Shown here: positions 27,640 through 36,390 of the stretch, in pieces
Numbering within the stretch: position 1 is the stretch's first letter
Layout of the letters: every line of letters begins with the position of its first letter
Assembly (NCBI GenBank): GCA_963735495.1
Contig: CAVTLG010000014.1
Coordinates: 1-64,000 of the forward strand
Origin: CAVTLG01 sp963735495
GTDB taxonomy: Bacteria; Chloroflexota; Ktedonobacteria; Ktedonobacterales; Ktedonobacteraceae
Length of the DNA stretch: 64,000 bases
Reading direction: 5' to 3'
The notes under the pieces: generated by a model
The model's input: only the letters and a program-made list of their open reading frames with translations
Database searches by the model: none
Told to the model about the DNA's origin: nothing
Made by a program: the position numbers and the translations under genes

Positions 27640-28490
27640 ATTGACGGGGGGCTAGCTACATATGGAGTGACCAGCTAGCTGTTAGCTCCTGTTGATGAGA
27701 ACAGACGTTTAGTACAAAACATAAGGAGTATGTTTGCGCTTATGATTTAGCCTTCTTCACAGACCAATCAGCAACCGATCATGCATGTAGGAACGGTCAT
27801 TGATGTCACCGGCCGGTGAGGCTTTAACCTGCCAGTCCTTGCGTCGCTACCTGCTGGAGGAGAAACAGTGGCCTGCCGCAGCGATCCGGGTCAAACCGTT
27901 TTGGGCACCAGGCAAGATCGGCTTGCATTAAGATCATGAGAAGAGATTTCCTCAACACGCAACTGTCTCCGGCTCTCCGTCCTTGAGGGGGAAATGGGGT
28001 AGGGGCGTCACCTCGCGTGCGCCCCCGGGGCGGTCGCAAGGACACGTCCCTACCCCATTTCCCAACGTTTTCCCCAGAAGCACGAAGATCTCCATCTTCC
28101 TCAGGCAGCATTAGCCCAAAGCTCCTATGGTTCAGCTCTGCTAACAGAGATCTCTGCACCACCAGGATACAGGATGCAACAAAAATAGTGCAGAAAACGT
28201 ACTAAATAGTGCAGCATCCTAAAAGGAATCGTAAGAGGGCTCACAATCAACGCGCTCCCGTAACCCTGCACAGGGAAGAGAAGCAATGGGAGCAGCACAC
28301 AAGGTTAATTGCATGAGCACCGGGTCATATTACCAGGTGCTCTATTCTCGTCTAGCATGCTCTTTTGCTTGTGCCTCTGACGGTTTAATGATAAGATAAA
28401 TCACACAAGCACTGCTTATTTGGAAAGATATATCAATGGAAATAAATGCTGTGCGAGTCTCAATCAAACCTCACTGAGGAGAGATAAGTC
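27640..28490. other. Intergenic region without credible gene
   Basis: 850 bases with no ORF of convincing content. It contains GCTAGCT/AGCTAGC arms near 27651-27680, a ribosome site TAAGGAGTATG at 27722 leading into a 6-codon ORF, short open stretches (MHVGTVIDVTGR near 27781) that may be gene remains, and palindromic repeat copy 4. Confidence 0.45.
27971..28075. repeat. Dispersed palindromic repeat with outer arm, copy 4
   Basis: Outer GGCTCTCCGTCCTTGAGG, then GGGGAAATGGGGTAGGGGCG paired with CGTCCCTACCCCATTTCCC (to 28063), and a remnant outer arm TTTTCCCC. Same core as copies 1 and 2. Confidence 0.8.
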
Positions 28491-29462
28491 ATGGAGTCAG
28501 TACAAGACTTAGCGAGCGCGGTTCAACGCGTCGTTGGCAATGTTGAGCGCGTTATCGTGGGCAAGGCGGAATCGGTCGCCTTTAGCTTAATCGCCGTAAT
28601 TTGTCATGGGCACGTGCTGATCGAAGACGTGCCGGGCGTGGGCAAAACGGTACTAACCAAAGCCATAGCGCGCTCGATAGGCTGTAGCTTTAAGCGTATT
28701 CAATTTACCCCCGACCTGTTGCCAAGCGATGTGACAGGGGTTTCGATCTATAATCAGAAGACGGGCAACTTTGAGTTCCGTCCGGGTCCAATCATGGCGC
28801 AGATCGTGCTGGCCGACGAAGTGAATCGCGCGACGCCCAAGACGCAGTCCGCGCTACTGGAGGCGATGGAGGAGGCGCAGATGACGGTTGACGGCGTCAC
28901 CTATGGCCTGCCAGAGCCCTTTATGGTGATGGCGACGCAGAATCCCATCGAATACGAGGGCACCTTTCCGCTACCTGAAGCGCAGCTCGACCGTTTCATG
29001 ATGAATATTCGGTTAGGATATCCGCAGTCAGCCGATGAGATGAACATCCTGGATTCACATCAGCATCATCACCCGCTCGATGACCTGGTCCAGATTATGA
29101 CTGCCGAAGAGCTGGTTCTGATTCAGCAGCAAGTGCGCGGTATTCATGTAGATCCGTCTATTCGTGAATATATTGTAGCCATCGCCAACGCGACGCGCAA
29201 CCATCAGAGCATCTATCTGGGAGCCAGTCCGCGTGGTTCGTTAGCGCTCTTTCGTGCGTCGCAGGCTCTGGCCGCCATGCGTGGGCGCGGCTACGTGATC
29301 CCGGACGACGTCAAGCTGCTCGTCAAGCCGACGCTCGCGCATCGCATCATCGTCACGCCAGCGGCGCGAGTGCGCTCAGTTACATCGTCTGCACTGCTGG
29401 ATGAGATTATGCAAACAGTGCCCGTTCCCAATGCATGGGTTGGTGGCGGAAAGGGGCGCTGA
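28491..29462 (+). CDS. MoxR family AAA+ ATPase
   Basis: 323-residue AAA+ ATPase of the MoxR type, thought to act as a chaperone that activates a partner, often one with a VWA or DUF58 domain. Walker A DVPGVGKTVL (about 46-55), Walker B IVLADEVNR (about 108), sensor 1 MATQNPIEYEGTFPLPEAQLDRF, and sensor 2 ASPRGSLAL. GAGGAGA precedes the ATG. First gene of a three-gene operon; the next gene starts 3 bases after its stop. Confidence 0.93.
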   Translation: MESVQDLASAVQRVVGNVERVIVGKAESVAFSLIAVICHGHVLIEDVPGVGKTVLTKAIARSIGCSFKRIQFTPDLLPSDVTGVSIYNQKTGNFEFRPGPIMAQIVLADEVNRATPKTQSALLEAMEEAQMTVDGVTYGLPEPFMVMATQNPIEYEGTFPLPEAQLDRFMMNIRLGYPQSADEMNILDSHQHHHPLDDLVQIMTAEELVLIQQQVRGIHVDPSIREYIVAIANATRNHQSIYLGASPRGSLALFRASQALAAMRGRGYVIPDDVKLLVKPTLAHRIIVTPAARVRSVTSSALLDEIMQTVPVPNAWVGGGKGR

Positions 29463-29465
29463 CGT

Positions 29466-30674
29466 ATGCGGCCCTGGCAAATTGTGACCCTGATGGTCGT
29501 GTTGATCTTTTTCTCGCTCAGCAGCGGCTGGAACGTACTCTATATCCTGACCTACGTGCTAGTGACGCTGTTCCTCCTCTCCTGGCTGTGGACCCTGTAC
29601 AGCCTGCGTAATCTCGTCTTTAGTCGTACTTCTGTGAACCGTCGCGTGCAGGTTGGCGATATCTTCGATGAGCGCTTAATGCTTGATAATCTCAGCCGTC
29701 TGCCAAAATTATGGGTGCAGATTGTGGATTCTTCCACGCTACCCCGTCATCGCGCGGGCTATGTGGCGAGCATGGGTGGTCGCAAACGCGCGATGTGGCG
29801 AGCGCGCAGTATGTGCAGGCAGCGTGGACGTTTTCAGCTAGGGCCAGTCAACGCGACCAGTGGAGATCCTTTCGGGCTGTTTCGTCGGCAGATCTTACTC
29901 GCGCCATCCCATGATATCCTTGTTTTACCGCGTGTATATCCGATCACCTATTTCGCGCTTTTTACCGGTGGTTTGCCTGGTCGGGGCAGAATTTCTCAGC
30001 GGGCGTTGCAGACAACGACCAATGCGACGACGATTCGCGAATATGTCACGGGCGACCCGCTGAGTCGTATTCACTGGCGGAGTACTGCGCACTATAACCA
30101 GTTAATGGTCAAAGAGTTCGACCTGGACCCGGCTGTCGACGCCTGGCTTTTCCTCGATCTGCACGAGAGTGTGCAGGCGGGTGAGGGCGAGGCGTCAACG
30201 GAGGAGTATGGCGTGACGATAGCGGCCACCATTGCCAGCTACTTGTTGCGGCAGGATCTCTCGATAGGTCTGATTGCCAACGGGCAGCGGCGTGAGATTC
30301 TGGCGTTGGACCGAGGTGATCGCCAGATTGAACGCATACTTGAGTTGCTGGCAGTAGTGCACGCGGGCCCTGGTCCTGAACTGAAAGAGGCGTTGGCCGT
30401 AGATGCGTTTCATTTCCGGCGCAACACCGTAGCCATCGTGATTACCCCTTCTAACTCGCGGGATTGGCATGAAAGTGCGCGGCAATTGCAGCGGCGGGGT
30501 ATCCAGCTAGCGGTTGTTGGCTTAGATGCGGCGTCTTTTGCTGGTCAACCCTCGGATGAAGATACCCTGGCGTTGTTGGAGGGTTCAGGTGTTCCTGTCA
30601 TGCGTATCAAGTGTGGAGATCCTGTTGCTCAGGTGCTAGAGAGTGGCTCTGAAGCACGTTTTACACGGAGGTAA
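29466..30674 (+). CDS. DUF58 domain protein
   Basis: 402 residues. Two N-terminal membrane helices (about 5-45), then the DUF58/VWA-like region with the family signature REYVTGDPLSRIHWRSTAHYNQLMVKEFD near residue 190-220. DUF58 proteins regularly follow MoxR ATPases and precede transglutaminase-like proteins, and the trio is thought to assemble or remodel cell-surface components; its biochemistry is unsettled. Tight spacing on both sides shows an operon. Confidence 0.9.
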   Translation: MRPWQIVTLMVVLIFFSLSSGWNVLYILTYVLVTLFLLSWLWTLYSLRNLVFSRTSVNRRVQVGDIFDERLMLDNLSRLPKLWVQIVDSSTLPRHRAGYVASMGGRKRAMWRARSMCRQRGRFQLGPVNATSGDPFGLFRRQILLAPSHDILVLPRVYPITYFALFTGGLPGRGRISQRALQTTTNATTIREYVTGDPLSRIHWRSTAHYNQLMVKEFDLDPAVDAWLFLDLHESVQAGEGEASTEEYGVTIAATIASYLLRQDLSIGLIANGQRREILALDRGDRQIERILELLAVVHAGPGPELKEALAVDAFHFRRNTVAIVITPSNSRDWHESARQLQRRGIQLAVVGLDAASFAGQPSDEDTLALLEGSGVPVMRIKCGDPVAQVLESGSEARFTRR

Positions 30675-30679
30675 GAGCG

Positions 30680-33199
30680 ATGAGTGATACATCTATCAAG
30701 CGGTTCGCCGCTATCGTCTCCGATGGTGCGCATAATTCAGATGACAAGCAGAATTCTCATCGTACGCCGCCAGCCGAGTGGCATTGGAGGCTAGCCGAGG
30801 GCTGGTTTTCATTGTTTTTGCTGGCCCTGGTGATTTACAGCACGATCTGGTCGGTGCAACTCGCGGGTTGGGTCGATCATCTGGATATACTCACATTGAC
30901 AACGGCTGTGGGCCTTATTCTGGGCGTTATTGCTGCCAAGCAGCAGCGGTTCTCGCACTTTTTGGTGTATGGCCTGGTGCTGGGCTTTGGCGTCGTGCTG
31001 GCTTTCTGGCAGACGGCAGGAGCTTGTTGTGGTGGCAATGTGAGTGTCATGGGACAATACCTTGTCCAATGGGTGATACTGGCAATTTCTGGTGGCGCAA
31101 GCACAAATACAGCTATCTTTCTCTTCTTGATCGTGTTGCTGGGCTATGTGCTTGCTGCCATGAGTGCCTGGCTCGTGTATGCGATGCATAGTCCCTGGCT
31201 CATGATTCTGGCCAATGCCGTTATCCTGCTGATCAACCTGAATAATCTCAGTAGTGGTTTCGTCGTCTTTCTGATCGTCTTTCTGATTGCTGCCCTGCTC
31301 TTATTATTGCGCCTCAACCTCTATGAGTCTGTGACCCGCTGGCGCACACAGGGCTTGCGCTATGGAGATAACCTGACCTCCGATATAATGCAAGCGGGCA
31401 TCTTTGTCTCCATCGGCATACTGTTCTTTGCGTGTATTCTGCCCAATAGTTATACGGATAGTGTAGCTGCGCAAGTCTGGAACTCAAATCTTAATCCAGT
31501 GGGACAGTGGGAAAATACCTGGGATCGTCTGATTACCGTCAATGGTGGTAGCGCCCCAGCCAATCACGGCAATTTCAGCGATACACTGACGTTAGGGGGA
31601 AATCCCAATCTCACGAATGACGTTGTGTTGACTTTACAGACGACGGATACGGACGTCACCTCGCATTACCTTGCCATGGTCAGTTATGATACCTATAACA
31701 ATGGTCAATGGAGTTTGCATGCCAGCAGTGCCTCGCAGCTTAATGCCAACACGCAGCTCGCGCCGAGTGCCTCGCAGACACAAATTGTGAAGCAAACGAT
31801 TACGATTAAGAACGCCCCAGGTGAGCAAAATGCCTATATTCCAGGTACCCCTGAAATTAATGAGGTGAGCGTACCAGCGACGGTGACATGGGGCAATGGT
31901 GGAATTATTGCCTGGCTAGGGAAAAATAATAAAATCCCGGTTGGCACAGCTTACACCGTCACCTCTACCCTATCGACGGCGAGCGTCGCGACGCTGAAGA
32001 CGGTCCCGTTGCCGAAGGATGCCCCAACCTATCCGACCAATGTCAATGCGGCTGAAAATGTGACTATTCCTATCACGGCCTATTCACCTGCTCTGGTGCA
32101 GGAATTCACGCAAATGCCCACCAGCATCAATCAAAAGCAGTTCGCGGCTCTGGCACAACAGATTGTCACGAGCGCGCATGCGAGCACAATGTATGATCAG
32201 GCCATGGCCCTGGCGAACTATTTTCAGGAGCATTATAGCTACAGTACAAACATCCATCCGCTCAGTGGTGAGGACCCGGCGGCGTGGTTCCTCTTCGATA
32301 ACAGCGCCAAAACAGGCTTCTGTAACTACTTTGCGTCCGCCATGGTCTTACTTGCTCGTTCGCTTGGGATGCCTGCGCGTGTGGTCTCTGGGTACGCTCC
32401 TGGTGATATTGATATCAATAACAGCGATCAGACCATTGTGCATGGCAAGCAGGCGCATACCTGGGCACAAATTTACTTCGCAGGCTATGGCTGGATTAAT
32501 TTTGAGCCATCTACCAGCTTCCTGGCTTTTACGCGTCCGGCGGGCAATGTAGCGACGACCCCTGGATCAGGTGCGACTGGCGGTCTCCCATCTGTGGGGA
32601 TCTCGGGAAGCGTGCAGCAAAAACGCCAGCTCCAGAGCGCGAATGATGCTGGTAGCGCTGGCAACGTGCAGAATAGCGCCAATGCATCGCCAACTGCGCA
32701 GTTGCGCCAGGATGCCAGCTTTGCAGGTGGGAGCCTGCTGCTGCTGCTGCTTTTGTGTGGTGTGTTGATGACGCTCTGGTGGAGGCGTCTCTTCCGCCGT
32801 TATAGTCTGGCGACGCAGCTCTATGGGCGCATCTGTGTATTGGCGCAGGGGGCTGGCATTCCGTTGCAACCCTGGCAGACGCCGTATGAGTACTTACAGA
32901 GCCTGAAGACCTCGACGCGTTCATCGCAAGACGACGCGCTCGCCCTGGAGCGTCTGGGCGACATTTATGTGCGTGAGCGCTGGGCTGATCCAACCAGCCA
33001 GGAGCATCCGTTGCGCAGTGGCGAAGTAAACGAGCTGCCTGCCATCTGGAGACGTCTGCGGCCACATCTCTTATTCTACATGTTGCGCCATCCACGTTTC
33101 TTGCGCGCTCTCCCTGCGCGTGTGCGACGCATGTTTGGGCGTCTGCGTAGGCGGCGTGTGCCGCACAATGATCTCGTTGCGAAACACTTGACGTCTTAG
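30680..33199 (+). CDS. Membrane transglutaminase-like protein (TgpA type)
   Basis: 839 residues. Several membrane helices up to about residue 265, a large extracytoplasmic part, then a transglutaminase core with catalytic Cys in KTGFCNYFASAMVLLARSLGMPARVVSGY, His in HTWAQIYF and an Asp nearby (GWINFEPS follows). A last membrane helix (LLLLLLLCGVLMTLWW) and a C-terminal DUF4129-like tail complete it. Predicted to act outside the membrane on cell-surface proteins. Follows DUF58 by 5 bases with GGAGG upstream; third gene of the MoxR operon. Confidence 0.9.
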   Translation: MSDTSIKRFAAIVSDGAHNSDDKQNSHRTPPAEWHWRLAEGWFSLFLLALVIYSTIWSVQLAGWVDHLDILTLTTAVGLILGVIAAKQQRFSHFLVYGLVLGFGVVLAFWQTAGACCGGNVSVMGQYLVQWVILAISGGASTNTAIFLFLIVLLGYVLAAMSAWLVYAMHSPWLMILANAVILLINLNNLSSGFVVFLIVFLIAALLLLLRLNLYESVTRWRTQGLRYGDNLTSDIMQAGIFVSIGILFFACILPNSYTDSVAAQVWNSNLNPVGQWENTWDRLITVNGGSAPANHGNFSDTLTLGGNPNLTNDVVLTLQTTDTDVTSHYLAMVSYDTYNNGQWSLHASSASQLNANTQLAPSASQTQIVKQTITIKNAPGEQNAYIPGTPEINEVSVPATVTWGNGGIIAWLGKNNKIPVGTAYTVTSTLSTASVATLKTVPLPKDAPTYPTNVNAAENVTIPITAYSPALVQEFTQMPTSINQKQFAALAQQIVTSAHASTMYDQAMALANYFQEHYSYSTNIHPLSGEDPAAWFLFDNSAKTGFCNYFASAMVLLARSLGMPARVVSGYAPGDIDINNSDQTIVHGKQAHTWAQIYFAGYGWINFEPSTSFLAFTRPAGNVATTPGSGATGGLPSVGISGSVQQKRQLQSANDAGSAGNVQNSANASPTAQLRQDASFAGGSLLLLLLLCGVLMTLWWRRLFRRYSLATQLYGRICVLAQGAGIPLQPWQTPYEYLQSLKTSTRSSQDDALALERLGDIYVRERWADPTSQEHPLRSGEVNELPAIWRRLRPHLLFYMLRHPRFLRALPARVRRMFGRLRRRRVPHNDLVAKHLTS

Positions 33200-33388
33200 A
33201 CCGCGTTCCGCTAGAATAATGTGAGCCAGAAGGTGTGTGGGGGCGATGCCAGGTTTTCCCTTTATCTTGATCTGTATGAGGATACTGCAATTCTTGACTG
33301 AATCATCTAACTCTCGTACACTAGAGTCTGCAATCTGTTGTGTTTGTATTTCCTGGCGATTTCAGATAAAGCGAGCAACTCTCTGTTT

Positions 33389-33436
33389 GGGATCTCCGTC
33401 CACGAGGGGGCGTTTCCCCTGGAAGGATGGAGACCC
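33389..33436. repeat. Solo outer arms of palindromic repeat
   Basis: GGGATCTCCGTCC (33389-33401) and GGATGGAGACCC (33425-33436) with GAGGGGG/CCCCT between. These match the outer arms of copies 4 and 6, but the inner core is missing. Forms a hairpin 25 bases before the next gene. Confidence 0.65.
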
Positions 33437-33460
33437 TCTGTTTGTCCGGTAGGAGAACAT

Positions 33461-33826
33461 ATGTCTAATAATAAAATGTCGGAAACTGAGCAACCACTTG
33501 TACTGGTCGCGCCACAACCCAGGCGTGCTATCGAACTGCCAGGTGCGCCCCTTGTGCGCTTGCAGACATTAGACCTGGCGCGGCATATTGCTATTGCCCC
33601 CAGCGATCAGCGCTATGTCGTGGCCACATTCGATGATCGTCACCTTGGTCGTGGGTATATTACAGCCGTGTATCCGCAGCAGAATGGCTATCTTACGCTT
33701 GTACGCTTGCCTGTGTGCGAATTGAGTTCTGAGACCCCGGAGCAAGCAGAACAGCGGCATGTGGCATTGGTACAGGCCATTCAGCAAGGCAAGCTAAAAG
33801 CGTATCTCAAAACGAATCACAAATAG
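33461..33826 (+). CDS. Hypothetical protein
   Basis: 122-residue protein I do not recognise. Starts MSNNKMSETEQ with GTAGGAGAA just upstream, which decides against the longer frame. Residues 30-85 alternate strands (RYVVATFDDRHLGRGYITAVYPQQNGYLTLVRLPV); the end is a charged helix. No signal peptide or membrane segment. Probably a small soluble beta protein of unknown role. Confidence 0.7.
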   Translation: MSNNKMSETEQPLVLVAPQPRRAIELPGAPLVRLQTLDLARHIAIAPSDQRYVVATFDDRHLGRGYITAVYPQQNGYLTLVRLPVCELSSETPEQAEQRHVALVQAIQQGKLKAYLKTNHK

Positions 33827-33864
33827 TGAGCAGCTACGGCATAAATCATCCTGTGCGGCAGCCC

Positions 33865-33894
33865 TTGACAAATCGCTAATATATTCCGTATACT
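33865..33894 (+). promoter_or_regulatory. Strong promoter of orphan transcription unit
   Basis: TTGACA (33865-33870), 18-base spacer, TATACT (33889-33894). Its transcript would run into the region ending at the terminator 34197-34242. Confidence 0.7.
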
Positions 33895-33974
33895 TGGACT
33901 GAGTAGTGATTATGAACCTCTAGCAGGTTCGCTAGTAATGCGCGTAAGCAAAAAATTTGAAAGGAGATGGCACT

Positions 33975-34172
33975 ATGGCTAGTAACACCACCCGGTGCTT
34001 TTCTGCGTCCCGTGTACGCGGCCAGGCACGTGCTTTTGGTTGGTATGGTCATATTCTGCCCATCGGCTTTCAATGCGCAGTTGGCAACATTGGTTCTCTC
34101 GTGGCGCCCCTCACCGGGCCTGCCCAGAGGATCAGTGTGCCCATCTCCAGAGGGAGGCCGCCTACCTGTTAG
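33975..34172 (+). CDS. Possible 65-residue small protein in orphan unit
   Basis: ORF MASNTTRCFSASRVRGQARA... with AAAGGAG 8 bases before the ATG, between a strong promoter and a strong terminator. All three frames stay open here, so the ORF itself is weak evidence. A second reading from ATG 33967 (69 residues, hydrophobic middle) is possible. The unit could equally be a structured small RNA or a leader. No homology recognised. Confidence 0.35.
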   Translation: MASNTTRCFSASRVRGQARAFGWYGHILPIGFQCAVGNIGSLVAPLTGPAQRISVPISRGRPPTC

Positions 34173-34196
34173 GTGAGCAATAGAAGAGACCCTCGA

Positions 34197-34242
34197 CCGT
34201 GGGCACTGGTGCAGAAGCAAAATTCCAGTCCCACGGTTTTTT
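34197..34242 (+). terminator. Rho-independent terminator
   Basis: CCGTGGG-C-ACTGG (34197-34209) pairs with CCAGTCCCACGG (34225-34236) with one bulge, followed by TTTTTT (34237-34242). One of the clearest terminators in the window; it closes the orphan unit that starts near 33900. Confidence 0.85.
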
Positions 34243-34410
34243 GTCGTCTTTTTCGGTCAGAGGGAGGATGCATGATCAATTGTTGTCAGAATGTATTGCT
34301 GTCTCTTTGTACTGGTCTTAGCCTGAGCGTATGCCCGATGCGTTGTACGCGAGGACAGACTAAGCTATTTGATGACGTTTTTATGCTGCTGATTGCAAAG
34401 GAGAAAACAC

Positions 34411-35367
34411 TTGGCTATTCATGATCTGACTGTCCGCTATACAATGCCGGAACAGGCGACTATCGATATTACCAAAGATGCTGTGGTGATTGCTGGTGCT
34501 ACAAAGGTGTTTAAGAAGGAACGTCCCTGGTTGCGCTGGCCCGCTAAGTCGCAGCAAGCAGAGAGCAAGACGCGTGAGATACGCGCCGTCGATGATGTGA
34601 ACCTGACGATCAAACGACGTGAAATTGTGGGCATTCTCGGCGCGAACGGCTCCGGGAAATCGACGCTTGTCCGTATGCTCTCAACCCTGTTGATCCCCGA
34701 TACCGGCACGGTCAGCATCTTCGGCTATGATGTCGTAAAAGACGAGCGCATGGTCCAGCGCCTCATCAATCGTGTAAGCGTAGAGGCTTCTTTCTTCAAA
34801 AAGTTGTCGCCGATGGAGAATTTGCTTTATGCGGCGCGTCTCTACAACATGTCTGGTGCGGAAGCGCGCAGTCGGATCAGAGCGATTCTCGGACGTCTGG
34901 GTATCAAGCCGGATCGCATCAGTGCTCCCCTGGAGAATATGTCGCGGGGTATGCAGCAAAAAGTAGCCATCGCGCGTGCGTTTCTGACCGCACCAATTGT
35001 ACTTTTGCTGGATGAGCCAACAACGGGCTTAGATCCGCGCTCGAAGATCGATGTGCAGAATTTTGTCAACGAGCTGCGCGATCAGCATGATGCGACGATC
35101 CTGTTAACGACGCACGATATGGACGAAGCGGAGGCGCTATGTGATCGTGTGGCGATTATCGACAAAGGCCGTATTGTGGCGCAGGGGACAACAGCTGAAC
35201 TCAAGGACGCGGTAGCGCGGGTGATGGGGCGTGAGACGCCTGCCACCATGAACGAGGTCTTTATGCACTACACGGCTGCGCACTTGCTTACGGAGGATGA
35301 TGTAAAGCGTTATGGCAGTTGGGAGCGGGCTTTCGAGGCCCTGGAAGCCCAGCGCGCAGAAGAATAG
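34411..35367 (+). CDS. ABC transporter ATP-binding protein
   Basis: ATPase subunit of an ABC-2 type exporter, about 318 residues. Walker A GANGSGKST, signature MSRGMQQKVA (an SRGMQ version of LSGGQ), Walker B VLLLDEPTTGLD and the switch His in LTTHDMDEAE. TTG at 34411 is proposed as start because AAAGGAG lies 7 bases before it; an ATG at 34444 is the alternative. An N-terminal extension of about 55 residues before the nucleotide fold includes a basic Trp-rich loop. Overlaps nothing; the permease gene starts 15 bases after its stop. Substrate unknown: drug, lipid or polysaccharide are all possible. Confidence 0.9.
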   Translation: MAIHDLTVRYTMPEQATIDITKDAVVIAGATKVFKKERPWLRWPAKSQQAESKTREIRAVDDVNLTIKRREIVGILGANGSGKSTLVRMLSTLLIPDTGTVSIFGYDVVKDERMVQRLINRVSVEASFFKKLSPMENLLYAARLYNMSGAEARSRIRAILGRLGIKPDRISAPLENMSRGMQQKVAIARAFLTAPIVLLLDEPTTGLDPRSKIDVQNFVNELRDQHDATILLTTHDMDEAEALCDRVAIIDKGRIVAQGTTAELKDAVARVMGRETPATMNEVFMHYTAAHLLTEDDVKRYGSWERAFEALEAQRAEE

Positions 35368-35382
35368 AGGGAACATACGATC

Positions 35383-36237
35383 ATGTCTTTACTACACCAG
35401 GGGCGTGCGAGCTACGCCTTTTTTGAGCGCAATTGGAACCTGAGCAGGCGCTATTGGGCCTGGGAGGTTGTCTTCCTCTTCTATAATATCGTCAACGCGA
35501 TGTCCGTCACCTACATCGGTGCAAGCGCGGGTGCGCTGGTCAGCACCGGCAACCAGCACATTGCCGGTATTCAGAACATTAATACCGCGCCCATCATCCT
35601 GTATCTGCTGATCGGGACGGCGGTCTGGTCCTATCTGAGCGTGACATTTGAGGGCGTGACGGATCTGATTATGATTGAGCGCTGGGAAGGTACGATTGAG
35701 CATACCTTTATGGCTCCCATCTCGCGTTTCACGCACATGGTGGGGAGTTGCTGGTATGCGGTAGCGCACGGTATGCTCTTTACGTTCTTACAGTTGTTCG
35801 TGGTCAGTTTCTTCTTTCACCTGGACCTGAGCCGCGCCAACTATCTGACTGCCGTCTTTATGCTGCTGATCGGTAGTGTCTCTTTCATCGGTTTTGGCAT
35901 CGGTGCTGCCGTGCTGCCCTTACTCTTCACCGAGCGCGGTTCACAGATGTCCTTCATTGTACGCGCCATCCTGCTGCTAGTCTCGGGAGTATACTATCCG
36001 ATCAGCGTCTTACCGGGCTGGATGCAGCCGTTGGCGCGCCTTTCGCCTGCTACCTATGTCCTGGATGGCTTACGGGCGGCTTTGTTGACCAATCAGCCCA
36101 TCTTTTCGCTGACCATCTGGAATAGCACCTGGCCTTTGCTGATTTCTGGTGTTGTCAGTATCCCGCTGGGTGTCTACATCTTCAGGCTGGCAGAGCGCTA
36201 TGCGAAGCGCACAGGTAGGCTAAAGCGTAACGGCTAA
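35383..36237 (+). CDS. ABC-2 type transporter permease
   Basis: 284-residue membrane subunit with six helices. The core matches the ABC-2 family (GTIEHTFMAPISRF, LLLVSGVYYPISVLPGWMQPLARLSPATYVLDGLR). GAGGGAA precedes the ATG. It follows the ATPase gene and forms the export channel with it. A large hairpin directly downstream closes the operon. Confidence 0.9.
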   Translation: MSLLHQGRASYAFFERNWNLSRRYWAWEVVFLFYNIVNAMSVTYIGASAGALVSTGNQHIAGIQNINTAPIILYLLIGTAVWSYLSVTFEGVTDLIMIERWEGTIEHTFMAPISRFTHMVGSCWYAVAHGMLFTFLQLFVVSFFFHLDLSRANYLTAVFMLLIGSVSFIGFGIGAAVLPLLFTERGSQMSFIVRAILLLVSGVYYPISVLPGWMQPLARLSPATYVLDGLRAALLTNQPIFSLTIWNSTWPLLISGVVSIPLGVYIFRLAERYAKRTGRLKRNG

Positions 36238-36241
36238 AAGG

Positions 36242-36313
36242 ATGCGCAGAAATATGTAGAGAGCACATGTAGTAAGTAGTACTCGCTGCTGCTCTGTGCG
36301 TATTTCTGCGCAT
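36242..36313 (+). terminator. Long hairpin after ABC operon
   Basis: ATGCGCAGAAATA (36242-36254) and TATTTCTGCGCAT (36301-36313) are perfect complements, and AGAGAGCA / TGCTCTGT pair inside. No T run, so it may act as terminator or RNA end protection. Confidence 0.5.
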
Positions 36314-36390
36314 GAGAAAGAAATAGATAGAGTTGTATGTATTTGGATTTATGGCCACTGCGGAGCAATACACAGGGAGGAAGCATACAT

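Noticed and set aside
32529..33290. 253-residue minus-strand ORF over the transglutaminase gene
   Set aside because: Antisense of a well-supported gene, with His/Ala/Arg-biased composition and no motif.
33900..34242. SRP RNA, tmRNA, RNase P or M-box riboswitch
   Set aside because: A GTTAGGTGAG piece recalls the M-box start and the unit has a terminator, but the remaining conserved elements of each family are absent.
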